Positions 16,447 to 26,599 of a stretch of 64,000 nucleotides of DNA are shown one piece after another (within the stretch, counting starts at the first letter, position 1; every line of letters begins with the position of its first letter). The stretch comes from Pseudomonadota bacterium (lineage in GTDB: Bacteria; Bdellovibrionota; Bacteriovoracia; Bacteriovoracales; Bacteriovoracaceae). The stretch lies in assembly GCA_027488375.1 (NCBI GenBank), contig JAIYBW010000004.1, positions 124,001-188,000 on the forward strand, given 5' to 3'. The notes beneath the pieces are model-generated. The model had not been told where the DNA came from, ran no database searches, and saw nothing but the letters and a program-made list of their open reading frames with translations. The translations under genes and the position numbers were made by a program.

Positions 16447-18096
16447 ATGACGAAAATTTCTCATTTTTCCCTTCTTTCCCTTTGCGCTATTTCGCTATTA
16501 AGTTGTTCTGGTTTTAAACGCCATCCTAGCGTTGATGCAAAAATAGCAAAGACTCAAGGTGAGATAATTGACCTTAATGATCAAGATATCCTCCTTAAAA
16601 GGCCGAGAACTGGTGAATACACTCACGAGATGGCCGAGGCAAATCCAGATGATAATGAGATAAAAAAAGAACTTGGTGCAAATGCTATCGATGAAGAATT
16701 ACCTGGCTCGGAATCAGATGACATCCCCTATGCCAGAAATTTTTTAAAAAATAAGAAAACGAAGCGTATGCAATTCTGGGTCGAATATTTCACAAAAAAA
16801 AATAGAGACCGTTTCCAACGTTTCATTAATAACGGTGAAGAATACCGTCACCATATTGAACAAGTTTTTCAACAGTATGGTCTTCCAACTGAGCTTTACT
16901 TCGTTGGACTCATTGAATCTGGTTATTACTTAGGTGCGAAGTCACATGCTTCGGCCGTTGGACCATGGCAATTCATCAGAGCAACTGGACGGAGATATGG
17001 AATGAAAATCAATCATGAGATTGATGAAAGACAGGATCTCTTCAAATCAACTCATGCGGCAGCTCAGTATTTTAGAGATCTAAATAAAATTTTTTCAAGC
17101 TGGGAACTAGCACTGGCCGCTTACAATGCTGGCGAAAATGGAATAATTAGAAGGATCCTTAAACATGGAACGAGAGATTTTTATAAACTCTCTGAAAGAA
17201 AGCTTATCCCGTCTGAAACTATTAACTACGTCCCAAAAGTTTTAGCGGCCATGCACATCCTAAAAAATGCTAAAGAGTATGGCTTCACTGTCCCAGAAAA
17301 AAAACAACGGCTTTTTGATTTAACTGAGTTAACTCCTGTAAAAAGAAATACATCTCTTCAAGTCATTGCAGAAAGACTGAAAGTAGATCCACGTCTTCTC
17401 AAAAAACTGAATCCAGAAATTAAAAGAGGTAAAACTCCTCTCAATTTTGCCGGGACTTACATGCTCAGGATTCCAAAAGCGCAATATGCTCATCATCTTG
17501 TCGATCTAAGAAATGTCAGCATTGCTACAAGCAACACATCAAATAGAATCGGTAGACCTGAATCTCGCAAAGAACTTAATCGAAGAACGGCCTCAAATGG
17601 ATCACATTCACATAAATTTCATAAAGTGAAAAAGGGTGAAACTCTCCTGACAATCTCTAGGAAATATAAAATTCCGGCCAAAGACCTCGCTCTTTTAAAT
17701 GATTTAAAATCATGGAAAACAAAAATAAAAGTAGGTCAAAAAATTGCTCTCCAAGAGCAAAAGTTAACGGCTAATTTTTCTAAAATTAAAATAACTAATA
17801 GACCAATTATCTATAAAGTCACGAAAGGTGATAATTTAAAAGAAATTTCAAAAGTATTTAATTCTCCAATTAATAAAATTAAAAAGGCCAACAACCTGAC
17901 AAAGGGTAAAATTTTGGTTGGTCAAAAATTAGTTTTACCAAATACACAGAAAGCTATTTATACAGTTCAGCAAGGTGACCATCTGACAAAAGTCGCAAAA
18001 GATTTTAATCTGCCTATCGATACCATTGTAAAACTCAACTCCCTCAAGAGAAGAACTATATATCCAGGGCAAAAAATTATTGTGAATATGGATTAA
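16447..18096 (+). CDS. mltD: MltD-like lytic transglycosylase with three LysM domains
   Basis: A 549-residue lipoprotein (signal ending LLSCSG) that cleaves the MurNAc-GlcNAc bond of peptidoglycan to 1,6-anhydro products. The SLT domain (about 125-260) shows the catalytic Glu in GLIESGYYLGAKS, then AVGPWQFI and AYNAGENG. Three LysM peptidoglycan-binding repeats follow at about 395-440, 455-500 and 503-548. In a predatory bacterium such enzymes could act on self or prey walls; which applies here is unknown. The ribosome site is AAGGA, 7 nt before the ATG. The stop overlaps the convergent EEP gene by 20 nt. Confidence 0.88.
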   Translation: MTKISHFSLLSLCAISLLSCSGFKRHPSVDAKIAKTQGEIIDLNDQDILLKRPRTGEYTHEMAEANPDDNEIKKELGANAIDEELPGSESDDIPYARNFLKNKKTKRMQFWVEYFTKKNRDRFQRFINNGEEYRHHIEQVFQQYGLPTELYFVGLIESGYYLGAKSHASAVGPWQFIRATGRRYGMKINHEIDERQDLFKSTHAAAQYFRDLNKIFSSWELALAAYNAGENGIIRRILKHGTRDFYKLSERKLIPSETINYVPKVLAAMHILKNAKEYGFTVPEKKQRLFDLTELTPVKRNTSLQVIAERLKVDPRLLKKLNPEIKRGKTPLNFAGTYMLRIPKAQYAHHLVDLRNVSIATSNTSNRIGRPESRKELNRRTASNGSHSHKFHKVKKGETLLTISRKYKIPAKDLALLNDLKSWKTKIKVGQKIALQEQKLTANFSKIKITNRPIIYKVTKGDNLKEISKVFNSPINKIKKANNLTKGKILVGQKLVLPNTQKAIYTVQQGDHLTKVAKDFNLPIDTIVKLNSLKRRTIYPGQKIIVNMD

Positions 18097-19132
18097 AATT
18101 CGGATTCGATATTTGAAAAATTGCCTTAAGTGGCAAATGATCTGAAAGGGCCGAAGGTAAAATTTCGGCTTTTATTTTTTTTATACCCTTCTCGTAAAAA
18201 ATATAATCAAGTCTTCTTTCTGGTTTTGAAGCTGGAAAAGTCATATAACTGGCCTCATCTAAAGCATAGATCTCATCTGGAATCACTTCATCGAGGCCAG
18301 ATTTCATCATTTCAAAGTAGCTCTGGTCATTTTCATATTCATCTTTATTGGTGATAAATCTTGATTTTTTTGCTGCAGAAGGAGGTAGCATATTAAAATC
18401 ACCGGCCACAAAATCTATTTTTTCCTTAGTTATTTTTGAAACTAAGAGTTGAATCTGTTGGGCCCTATTGATTTTGTCATAAGCTTCAAGATGTAAATTA
18501 ATAAGGGATATCTTTTTATGACCGAGATCAATTTGAATTTTTTGAAAATACCTATGTGGATAGAAAAGATTATACCACCATGGTTGAGATAAAGGTTTCT
18601 GTAGCAAAACAACTTCTTGAGAAACAATTGGATATCGACTGAGAATTGCCCCGCCAGACTTAACTCTTCCAAAATGGCGATTAAAAGGCCAGTAAGGAAA
18701 TGGTATGTAGTTTGACTCCCATCCCACGGCAAGTGCAACATATGGATAATTAGATTTTGCGGCCAATGCTTTTGCTTGATTTAAGTCAAAAGACCTGGCC
18801 GATTGAATATCAATTTCTTGAAGACAAACTATATCTGGAGATGACTGAGTAATTTCTTGGGCCAGTGAATTTAATTTATTTTCATAGAATGATTTGTCTT
18901 TAGGATTATATAGAGGACCATCCGATCCTTCTCCAAAAAGAAAACCTAGATTCCAGGTTTGAATCTTTATGACGGAAGGATACTCTTCATTATTTACTAC
19001 ACCCTCAGTTTCAATTTTTAAAATCTCGCCGTTTGAAATTTTTTGCTGAAGGCTCCATGGGTAAGAACACCACCCCAGAAAAAAGATGACACTCAAGATT
19101 AAAAGAGCAAGAGAGAGAATGACCACCTTCAT
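18077..19132 (-). CDS. Membrane-anchored endonuclease/exonuclease/phosphatase family protein
   Basis: About 351 residues of the EEP (DNase I-like) superfamily: CLQEIDIQSA, AGDFNML and SDHLPL give the metal-binding Glu, the Asp/Asn pair and the catalytic His. A single N-terminal hydrophobic segment (MKVVILSLALLIL) anchors or exports it. Substrates in this superfamily range from DNA to phosphoinositides and sphingomyelin, and none can be assigned. The chosen ATG at 19132 overlaps the dihydroorotase stop as ATGA; a start at 19159 is also open. It is last in an SDR/dihydroorotase operon. Confidence 0.78.
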   Translation of the reverse strand: MKVVILSLALLILSVIFFLGWCSYPWSLQQKISNGEILKIETEGVVNNEEYPSVIKIQTWNLGFLFGEGSDGPLYNPKDKSFYENKLNSLAQEITQSSPDIVCLQEIDIQSARSFDLNQAKALAAKSNYPYVALAVGWESNYIPFPYWPFNRHFGRVKSGGAILSRYPIVSQEVVLLQKPLSQPWWYNLFYPHRYFQKIQIDLGHKKISLINLHLEAYDKINRAQQIQLLVSKITKEKIDFVAGDFNMLPPSAAKKSRFITNKDEYENDQSYFEMMKSGLDEVIPDEIYALDEASYMTFPASKPERRLDYIFYEKGIKKIKAEILPSALSDHLPLKAIFQISNPNFNPYSQ

Positions 19133-20394
19133 ACCTTTTGGCCTCCAATAAAGAGACACTCTAATGATCCTGGAAATGTAACACCTTCAAAAGGACTATG
19201 CTTAGCTTTTGTCTTCAAAAAATCAGAATTAATTTTCTGGGGTTTCGAGCAATTAAGGAGCGTAAAATTAGCTCTATGGCCAGGTTCTAAAAAACCAAGA
19301 CCTCGACCATATTTAAGAAAACTGGGATCGATTGTTTTCCAAGAATCAAGGAATCGATTGAAAAATCGTCCAGGATTTTCAGAACAGACATTAGCAATGA
19401 TCTGAGGTGACACCCCTTGTTTCATTAACCATGTTAAAAATGAAGCATAGGTATCAAGCCCAGTTAAGCCTGACATTCCTTGATCTTTTTCTTCTGCCGT
19501 ATGTGGGGCATGATCAGTGGCAAGATACTGGATTTCACCATTTTTTAGGGCCTCTAAAAGTTTGAGTCGGTCTTCTTCATGTCGAATAGGAGGATTCATT
19601 TGAAAAAATTTTGATCTTTCAGCTGGAATAGTCTCTTCAGTAAAATAAAGATGCTGAGGTGTCACTTCGATTTCAACATTAACTCCCCTCGCTCTCGCTT
19701 CACGGATTAATCTAAGACCCTCACCCGTTGAGTAATGGCATAATTTCCCTGAGAGTGAATACTTTTCAATGAGTCTAAGTGCATCCCTTGTCGCCACAAC
19801 CTCAGCCGAGATGGGACGCCTACTAAAATGAGTGTCAGAACTTTTAAATTCATCAAGAACAACAGGATCTTCACAATGGAAACTGACATTTTCACCACGA
19901 TAATGAGACAAGGTCTCATCCAATGTCTCAATGTCCTTAAAATATAACTCTCCAATAGAGGGCCCCATATAAACTTTATAAGGAACTTTTATATTTAGTG
20001 GGCGCGTGCTTGGCCCAATTCCCGCATAAAACCAGATACAATGATGGGCCTTATGAGAGAGTTTTTGCTTAGTGCAATAGCTCTTGAAGTCGACTGGAGG
20101 GATAGGATTATTTGGCATGTCACCAGCATGGGAAACTCCCCCATTTTTCATGGCCCCAAAGGCCGTAAAAAAATCCTCTTTATAATTATTTTTTCCTGAA
20201 GCATCCTCTCTTGCATGGATATGAACGTCACCCATTCCAGCAAAAAGTAAAACGTCATCGGGGAAGAAAAAATCAATCTTCTCACGTGGAATCCCCAAGT
20301 CCCCGACTTCAGTAATAATTCCATGATCATCAAAGATGATTTGCTGACGTTTTATGTAAGTAGAAGTTACACATTTAGCATCAATAACTGGCAT
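19129..20394 (-). CDS. pyrC: Dihydroorotase-like amidohydrolase
   Basis: A 421-residue metal-dependent amidohydrolase. DVHIHARED supplies the HxH metal ligands, YKVYMGPS may hold the bridging carboxylated Lys, FHCED and CHYSTGEG contain further His ligands, and ATDHAPHT the catalytic Asp. This set fits dihydroorotase, which makes dihydroorotate in pyrimidine synthesis, although hydantoinase-like relatives share it. Its start shares one base with the upstream SDR stop (TAATG). The pairing with an SDR and an EEP protein gives no pyrimidine context. Confidence 0.8.
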   Translation of the reverse strand: MPVIDAKCVTSTYIKRQQIIFDDHGIITEVGDLGIPREKIDFFFPDDVLLFAGMGDVHIHAREDASGKNNYKEDFFTAFGAMKNGGVSHAGDMPNNPIPPVDFKSYCTKQKLSHKAHHCIWFYAGIGPSTRPLNIKVPYKVYMGPSIGELYFKDIETLDETLSHYRGENVSFHCEDPVVLDEFKSSDTHFSRRPISAEVVATRDALRLIEKYSLSGKLCHYSTGEGLRLIREARARGVNVEIEVTPQHLYFTEETIPAERSKFFQMNPPIRHEEDRLKLLEALKNGEIQYLATDHAPHTAEEKDQGMSGLTGLDTYASFLTWLMKQGVSPQIIANVCSENPGRFFNRFLDSWKTIDPSFLKYGRGLGFLEPGHRANFTLLNCSKPQKINSDFLKTKAKHSPFEGVTFPGSLECLFIGGQKV

Positions 20395-21146
20395 TAGTTT
20401 GACCTCACGACCTTTGTAGGAGACCCCTGGGCCATGGGCATTGTGATTATTTCATCAATCACAACATGACGTGGACGACTAAGCATAAACTGCATCATAT
20501 CAGCAATGTCATCGGCAGAAAGTGCTTTCATACCAGCATAAACATTCTCAGCTGTGGTCTGATCGCCTTTGAATCTAGTTAAACTAAATTCAGTTTCAAC
20601 CATACCGGGAGAAATTTGCATGATCCTAATATTTTTTCCACAGGTCTCTTCTCTTAAGGCCTGTGTAAAAGAGTGTACTGCGTGTTTAGTGGCACAATAG
20701 ACTGCGCCCCCTTGATAGGAGTGATGACCAGCGACCGAACAAAGATTGATGATATCACCTTCACCATGCTTAAGCATCCAAGGAAGAACAAGGTGAACAA
20801 GTTTAAAATTTGCCATGATGTTGGTTTGAATCATCATTTCAAGATCTGACCACTGAGAGTCCTGGACAAAATCTTTTCCGAGGGCAAGACCTGCATTATT
20901 TATCAGGACATCAATCTTTTCATTTGAAGCTTCTGCAATCCTTTTACCTAAATCAGGAGAATTGACATCAGAATCTATGAGTTTAATTTTGAGATGAGGA
21001 TATAAAGAAAGTAACTCTTTTTTTAATTCTTCTAAACGCTGAAGCCTGCGCGCCACAAGAATAAGTTCATGTCCCATTGAGGCCAGAGAAAAACTCATGG
21101 AACGACCGATTCCCGATGAAGCGCCAGTAATAAGTGCTTTTTTCAT
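20394..21146 (-). CDS. Short-chain dehydrogenase/reductase
   Basis: A 250-residue classical SDR: TGASSGIG at residues 6-13, NNAG near 87, a Ser in NLCSVAG and YCATK for the catalytic Tyr/Lys. The DltE/YdfG-like layout suggests an NADP-dependent reductase of small hydroxy compounds, with unknown substrate. The start at 21146 places MKKALITGASSGIG directly at the N-terminus; the frame is open to 21194 but adds an unlikely leader. It is first in the operon with dihydroorotase and the EEP protein. Confidence 0.82.
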   Translation of the reverse strand: MKKALITGASSGIGRSMSFSLASMGHELILVARRLQRLEELKKELLSLYPHLKIKLIDSDVNSPDLGKRIAEASNEKIDVLINNAGLALGKDFVQDSQWSDLEMMIQTNIMANFKLVHLVLPWMLKHGEGDIINLCSVAGHHSYQGGAVYCATKHAVHSFTQALREETCGKNIRIMQISPGMVETEFSLTRFKGDQTTAENVYAGMKALSADDIADMMQFMLSRPRHVVIDEIITMPMAQGSPTKVVRSN

Positions 21147-21220
21147 TAATTTGACTCCTAAAAATATTTTAGGACTGATGAGATCAAACGTCACTTGATG
21201 AATTAAAACTAATTATGAAC

Positions 21221-21252
21221 AAAAAAAAAGGCCACATCATTGCTGATGTGAC
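21221..21252 (-). terminator. Rho-independent terminator of the aconitase gene
   Basis: Read on the minus strand, a stem built on CACATCA/TGATGTG with a short GCAA-like loop is followed by a run of nine T. It lies just beyond the aconitase stop and before the next minus-strand gene. Confidence 0.75.
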
Positions 21253-21267
21253 CCTTGGAAAGTGAAC

Positions 21268-23961
21268 TTACGCGTTTAGTTTACGAAGAACGTAGTGAAG
21301 AATACCAGAATTTTTGTAGTACTCTAATTCATTCGCCGTATCAATACGGGACTGAAGTTTAACTTTAGTCACTTCACCATTTTTGCGCTTAATTTCAGCT
21401 TCGAGCACAGCTTTAGGCTTCATGTCAGTAAGACCATGAATCGTGACCTCTTCGCTACCATCAAGGTTTAGAGATTTACGTGTTTGCCCATCTGTGAAAA
21501 CACAAGGAATAACACCCATACCAATAAGGTTCGATCGGTGAATTCGCTCAAAACTTTCAGCAACTACGGCCTTAATACCGAGAAGTCGTGTTCCCTTGGC
21601 AGCCCAGTCACGAGAAGAACCTGTTCCGTATTCTTTACCAGCAAAAACCACAAGACCTTTCCCAGCAGCTTGATACTTCATTGAGGCATCATAGATTGTT
21701 GTCTCTTCATTTGTTGGGATATAGGTCGTGTAGCCGCCTTCTTTTCCAGATTTCACCATTTCATTCTTTAAGCGAATGTTAGCGAAAGTTCCGCGAGTCA
21801 TAACTTCATCATGTCCGCGGCGTGCACCGTACTGGTTAAAGTCAGCTGGTTTTACACCACGGCCTACAAGGTAAGCACCGGCCGGAGTTTCTGGTTTAAA
21901 TGAGCCAGCAGGTGAAATATGGTCGGTTGTAATTGAATCACCAAAAAGACCAAGAACATTTGCACCAATTATATCTTTTACAGCTTCAGGATCTTTTTTC
22001 ATCCCTTTGAAGTAAGGAGGGTTATTGATGTAAGTAGAATTTGAATCCCAAGCGAAAGTTTCGCCCTCTTTTACGGGTACTTTTTGCCAATCAGCATCCC
22101 CAGCAAAAACGTTTGAGTAGCGAGATTTGTACATCGCTGGTGTGATCGCTTTCGCCATCACATCATGAATTTCTTGAGAAGTTGGCCAGATATCTTTAAG
22201 GAATACATTGTTCCCCTTAGAGTCTTTACCAATAGGATCTTTTGATAGATCAAGTTTCACATTACCAGCAAGGGCATAGGCCACAACTAGTGGAGGTGAA
22301 GCAAGGTAGTTAGCCTTTGTATCTGGAGAGACTCGACCTTCAAAGTTTCTATTTCCTGAAAGAACGGCCGCAACAGCAAGATTTCCATCCTTAATCGTCT
22401 TAGAAAACTCTGTGGCAATTGGACCTGAGTTCCCGATACAAGTGGTACAACCATAACCAACGAGGTTAAATCCAAGCTTGTTCAATTCACCTTGAAGGCC
22501 TGCAGCCTCGAGATAGTCAGTCACAACTTGAGATCCTGGAGCGAGCGAAGTTTTCACCCATGGTTTAACTGTTAAACCAAGAGCATTGGCCTTTTTGGCA
22601 ACAAGTCCTGCACCAATAAGAACAGATGGATTGGATGTGTTCGTACAAGAAGTGATAGCAGCGATCATCACATCACCGTGAGTGAGTGTGAAATTCTTGC
22701 CTTCAACAGCTTGAGTTTTATTCACATCATCAGAACTGACTTTATAGCCAGCTTCAGAAGTGAGATCTTTCATAAAACCACTTGAAACATCTGTAAGAGA
22801 AATTCTATCTTGAGGACGCTTAGGACCTGCAAGTGATGGAACAACTGATCCTAAATCAAGCTCAAGTGAGTCGGTATAAATTGGATCCTTCGTATCATTT
22901 CTCCAGAAGCCTTGCTCTTTCGCATAAGCTTCAACTAATTGAACGCGATCTTCATCACGGCCAGAGAATCGAAGATAGTCGATCGTTTTTTCATCAATAG
23001 GAAAGAATCCACAAGTGGCACCGTACTCTGGCGCCATATTTGAGATCGTAGATCGATCTGCGAGAGTCATATCTTTAAGACCTGGCCCATAGAATTCTAC
23101 AAACTTATCAACCACACCTTTTTTACGAAGCATGTTTGTGACAGTTAAAACAATATCAGTAGCTGTCACACCCTCTTTAACTTTTCCTGTAAATTTAAAA
23201 CCAATCACTTCTGGAATGAGCATGGTCACGGCTTGGCCAAGCATCGCTGCTTCAGCTTCAATCCCGCCAACGCCCCATCCAAGGACAGAAAGACCGTTGA
23301 CCATTGTTGTGTGAGAATCAGTTCCAACACAAGTGTCACAATAAGCTAGAGTTTTTCCATCTTCCTCTTTGGTCCAAACAGTTTGAGCGAGATATTCAAC
23401 GTTTACTTGGTGACAAATCCCTGTCCCTGGAGGAACAACTCTGAAATTTTGAAACGCTTTCTGACCCCATTTCAAAAAATTATAGCGTTCAGCATTTCGC
23501 TCATATTCAAGGGCCTTATTTTTTTCAAAAGCTTCTTTATTCCCGAAATGATCCACAATCAAAGAGTGATCAATCACAAGATCAACAGGAACAAGAGGAT
23601 TAATTTTTTGAGCATTTCCACCCACAGCCTTCATAGCATCTCTCATAGCAGCGAGATCAACCACGGCCGGAACACCGGTGAAGTCTTGCATAAGAACTCG
23701 AGCTGGGTAGTAATTAATTTCACGAGTGGATTTTTTTTCTTTGGTCCATAGTCCCATGGCCTTAATGTCATCACCATAAACAGTAAAACCATCTTCATTT
23801 CTAAGAAGGTTTTCCATGAGAACTTTTAGTGAATAAGGAAGATTATCCACATCACCCACTCCAGCGGCCTGAGCGGCCTTAAGTGAAAAATAGTCATAAG
23901 ACTTATTTCCGACCTTAAGGGATTTGCGGGTTTTAAAAGAATCTAATCTTTTTTCTGACAC
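21268..23961 (-). CDS. acnA: Aconitate hydratase AcnA
   Basis: An 897-residue aconitase of the AcnA/IRP1 type, interconverting citrate and isocitrate in the TCA cycle. The [4Fe-4S] ligands are in TSCTNTSNP and GCTTCIGN. GDSITTDHISPAG and YGTGSSRDWAAKG carry the substrate-binding Ser/Arg residues of the C-terminal domain. Full length for the family. It is transcribed alone, with its own terminator and a 165-nt upstream gap. Housekeeping role is highly likely. Confidence 0.95.
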   Translation of the reverse strand: MSEKRLDSFKTRKSLKVGNKSYDYFSLKAAQAAGVGDVDNLPYSLKVLMENLLRNEDGFTVYGDDIKAMGLWTKEKKSTREINYYPARVLMQDFTGVPAVVDLAAMRDAMKAVGGNAQKINPLVPVDLVIDHSLIVDHFGNKEAFEKNKALEYERNAERYNFLKWGQKAFQNFRVVPPGTGICHQVNVEYLAQTVWTKEEDGKTLAYCDTCVGTDSHTTMVNGLSVLGWGVGGIEAEAAMLGQAVTMLIPEVIGFKFTGKVKEGVTATDIVLTVTNMLRKKGVVDKFVEFYGPGLKDMTLADRSTISNMAPEYGATCGFFPIDEKTIDYLRFSGRDEDRVQLVEAYAKEQGFWRNDTKDPIYTDSLELDLGSVVPSLAGPKRPQDRISLTDVSSGFMKDLTSEAGYKVSSDDVNKTQAVEGKNFTLTHGDVMIAAITSCTNTSNPSVLIGAGLVAKKANALGLTVKPWVKTSLAPGSQVVTDYLEAAGLQGELNKLGFNLVGYGCTTCIGNSGPIATEFSKTIKDGNLAVAAVLSGNRNFEGRVSPDTKANYLASPPLVVAYALAGNVKLDLSKDPIGKDSKGNNVFLKDIWPTSQEIHDVMAKAITPAMYKSRYSNVFAGDADWQKVPVKEGETFAWDSNSTYINNPPYFKGMKKDPEAVKDIIGANVLGLFGDSITTDHISPAGSFKPETPAGAYLVGRGVKPADFNQYGARRGHDEVMTRGTFANIRLKNEMVKSGKEGGYTTYIPTNEETTIYDASMKYQAAGKGLVVFAGKEYGTGSSRDWAAKGTRLLGIKAVVAESFERIHRSNLIGMGVIPCVFTDGQTRKSLNLDGSEEVTIHGLTDMKPKAVLEAEIKRKNGEVTKVKLQSRIDTANELEYYKNSGILHYVLRKLNA

Positions 23962-24126
23962 GTGAAACTCCTGCAGTTTAGTTGAAAAATTGATAAGTTA
24001 TTTTATCTCTGTTCTTGGAATCAGACAAAGGGAAACGCAGAGGATTTATCCACCCATAAAAAAACAAAAGCATTTTTGTCGGAAATCTAGATTTAAGTCT
24101 GTTTCGAATATCCCGAAAAGAGAAAT

Positions 24127-24570
24127 ATGAAAGCTGGGCATCAAATATCAAGGGAAAAGCATTTAGATCACATGGTGAGGGTTGTACCGTTCATCGTTGG
24201 GGCCTACCTTTTCCAGTGCTATATGATTATGCAACTCGGAGATAATCCTATCGCAAGAAATGGAATTTTTTTTCTTGGGGCCTGCCTCGCCGCCATGATT
24301 TCTAGTTTTATTGCTTATGATTTGACTCATCGGGTAACCCTACATGAAGATTTTTTAACAATTGAAGTGAAGTGGTTAAAAATTCATAAAGTTGTTTATT
24401 ACAAAGAAATTGTTGAAATCAATGTATCTGATCCAGGCCAGAGCTTTTCTCAAATCTCTCTTAAAACGATTAAAGGCCAAAGAATTAAATTTTATTTTAT
24501 CGATGAGGCAGATAAAATAAAAAAATGGATAGAAGATCAAAACCAAGAAGCTTTTACTCAAGCTGCCTAA
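24127..24570 (+). CDS. Small membrane protein with PH-like tail
   Basis: A 147-residue protein with two membrane segments at about 17-38 and 45-66, followed by a soluble beta-rich domain (about 75-140) that resembles the bacterial PH-like domains found after such hairpins. No specific family is recognised. Its end overlaps the FecR-domain gene by 46 nt, so the two are coupled and probably act together at the envelope. Confidence 0.65.
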   Translation: MKAGHQISREKHLDHMVRVVPFIVGAYLFQCYMIMQLGDNPIARNGIFFLGACLAAMISSFIAYDLTHRVTLHEDFLTIEVKWLKIHKVVYYKEIVEINVSDPGQSFSQISLKTIKGQRIKFYFIDEADKIKKWIEDQNQEAFTQAA

Positions 24571-25196
24571 TACTATTTATCATCCTTATTTCCCAAGAAT
24601 CATTGGCCCAAATATTTGAATTAGGCTCTGCAACTCAAGTTGAAGGCGAAATTACGTTTCTAGAATTCTCACCTCCCCATAGGCTTTCAACTGTCACCAA
24701 AAATCAAAAGCTCCTCACGGGTGGATCTTATCTGGCCAAAGATGATTCTTACATGACAGTTAAAATTTTTGATGAAAGCTATTTAAGATTGAATCCTAAA
24801 TCTAAAATTTCGCTTGAATACAATCCTGATTTAAAAGAGATTAAGGTCTTTCTTTTTAGCGGTTCACTCAAGGCCATTCTGGGCCAGTCACCAAAAAGTA
24901 GACTTGAAAAAATGATTATTCATTCAGGAAGCTCTCAGTTTGAATCAACCGCGGCCAAATTTACAGTGAGCAGGAACCCAATAAAGGACAGCAGCAGTGT
25001 TTATGTAGAAAAAGGGGCCGTCATGACAAATCTTTTTCTGCGGGATCAAAAAAAAGATACTGAAATTATATATCAGAATGAAACAACCACTGTCCTTGAT
25101 ACAGATTCAGAAATTTCTGAATCAAGAAGCATGAAGGAGAAGGAAATAAGATTCCTTCATCCCTCAAAATATCTTCCAAAAAAAATTAAGCGTTAA
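24525..25196 (+). CDS. Secreted FecR-domain protein
   Basis: A 223-residue protein with an N-terminal signal (YSSCLILFIILISQESLAQ) and a FecR-type beta-sheet domain at about 30-180: LTGGSYLAKDDSYMTVKIFDES and later FESTAAKFTVS follow the usual strand pattern. No sigma factor or TonB receptor lies nearby, so this is not a classical iron-dicitrate regulator. FecR domains in this lineage are common in envelope proteins. It overlaps the upstream membrane protein gene by 46 nt and the convergent lpd gene by 11 nt. Confidence 0.7.
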   Translation: MDRRSKPRSFYSSCLILFIILISQESLAQIFELGSATQVEGEITFLEFSPPHRLSTVTKNQKLLTGGSYLAKDDSYMTVKIFDESYLRLNPKSKISLEYNPDLKEIKVFLFSGSLKAILGQSPKSRLEKMIIHSGSSQFESTAAKFTVSRNPIKDSSSVYVEKGAVMTNLFLRDQKKDTEIIYQNETTTVLDTDSEISESRSMKEKEIRFLHPSKYLPKKIKR

Positions 25197-26589
25197 TAGC
25201 TTTTCCGCTCCACGCAGCTAAAGAGGCTTCTTTAAGTGCTTCAGAATAAGTCGGGTGAGCATGTGAAATTCGCCCAACATCTTCTGCGGATGCTCTAAAT
25301 TCCATGGCCACAACAGCTTCACCGATCATATCGGCAGCGCGAGGGCCAATCATATGGACGCCTAAGATTTCATCTGTCGCCTTATCAGCAAGGACTTTTA
25401 CAAAACCATCTTTCTCATTGGATGCTTTAGCTCTGCCAGAAGCCACAAAACTGAATTTTCCAACTTTATAATCTATTCCCTTAGATTTTAATTCTTGCTC
25501 AGTTAAACCGACTCCAGCCACTTCAGGCCAAGTATAAACGACACCTGGAATAAGATTATAATTGATGTGAGGTTTTTGACCTGCAATAACTTCGGCCACA
25601 AACACACCCTCTTCCTCAGCTTTGTGAGCAAGCATAGGGCCACGAACAATATCACCTATAGCATAAATATGAGGGACTGAAGTCACGAGGTGATCATTGA
25701 CTGGAATCCGTCCACGTTCATCTATTTTTAAACCAGCATTTTCTAAATTTAGAGAATCTGTATAAGGTCTTCTTCCTACGGCCATAAGAACATAGTCGCC
25801 CTTAAGGATAACTTCCTGACCATCTGTTTTTGATTTTGCTTTAACAGTCACTTCCTGACCTTGTCTTTGAACCTCAGTCACACCATGACCCAAATGAAAC
25901 TCCATGCCATCTTTTTTGAAGACTTTATGTAATTCTTTACCCAGATCTGCATCCATGGCCGCAATGACAGAATCAGCAAACTCAACAACTGAAACCTTAG
26001 CACCCAATCTCTTAAAAACTGATCCCATCTCTAGCCCAATAACACCTCCACCAATCACAATCATGTGCTTAGGGACTTCCTGAAGTTTTAAAGCTTCAGT
26101 AGATGTAATGATACGTTCTTTATCAATTTTGACATTAGGTAAAGTAGAAGGTTTAGATCCTGTTGCTATGATGATGTTCTTTCCCTGAATTTCCTTTGTC
26201 TCAGTTTCATTCTTAATTGATATTGTGTTTTTATCCTTAAATGAACCGTGACCTTGAAAAACAGTGATCTTATTTTTTTTCATAAGAAAAGAAACGCCAC
26301 CAGTAATTTCAGAAACAACCTTCTGAACTCTTTCACTCATTTTCTTAGTGTTTAACTTAACGTCTTTCACTTCAATTCCATGAACATCATGAGAATGAAC
26401 TGTTTCAAAATATCTCTCAGATGAATCAAGCCATGCCTTTGAAGGAATACATCCGACATTGAGGCAAGTTCCACCTAATGTCTTATAGCGCTCAATAATC
26501 GCGACTTTAAAATTTAATTGGGCAGCACGGATAGCAGCAACATATCCACCAGGGCCAGAACCAATAACAACAACATCAAACTGTTCCAT
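25186..26589 (-). CDS. lpdA: Dihydrolipoyl dehydrogenase (E3)
   Basis: A 467-residue flavoprotein that reoxidises dihydrolipoamide with NAD. GSGPGGYVAA binds FAD near residue 11, GGTCLNVGCIPSK holds the redox-active disulfide, GGGVIGLEMG binds NAD, and HAHPTYSEALKEA supplies the catalytic His/Glu of the partner subunit. It is the last gene of the sucA-sucB-lpd operon, 10 nt after sucB. Confidence 0.95.
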   Translation of the reverse strand: MEQFDVVVIGSGPGGYVAAIRAAQLNFKVAIIERYKTLGGTCLNVGCIPSKAWLDSSERYFETVHSHDVHGIEVKDVKLNTKKMSERVQKVVSEITGGVSFLMKKNKITVFQGHGSFKDKNTISIKNETETKEIQGKNIIIATGSKPSTLPNVKIDKERIITSTEALKLQEVPKHMIVIGGGVIGLEMGSVFKRLGAKVSVVEFADSVIAAMDADLGKELHKVFKKDGMEFHLGHGVTEVQRQGQEVTVKAKSKTDGQEVILKGDYVLMAVGRRPYTDSLNLENAGLKIDERGRIPVNDHLVTSVPHIYAIGDIVRGPMLAHKAEEEGVFVAEVIAGQKPHINYNLIPGVVYTWPEVAGVGLTEQELKSKGIDYKVGKFSFVASGRAKASNEKDGFVKVLADKATDEILGVHMIGPRAADMIGEAVVAMEFRASAEDVGRISHAHPTYSEALKEASLAAWSGKAINA

Positions 26590-26599
26590 AAAAACCTTC

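Noticed and set aside
24525..25196. Iron-dicitrate FecR regulator
   Set aside because: No FecI-type sigma factor or TonB receptor is nearby. The protein has a signal peptide and only the FecR beta domain.
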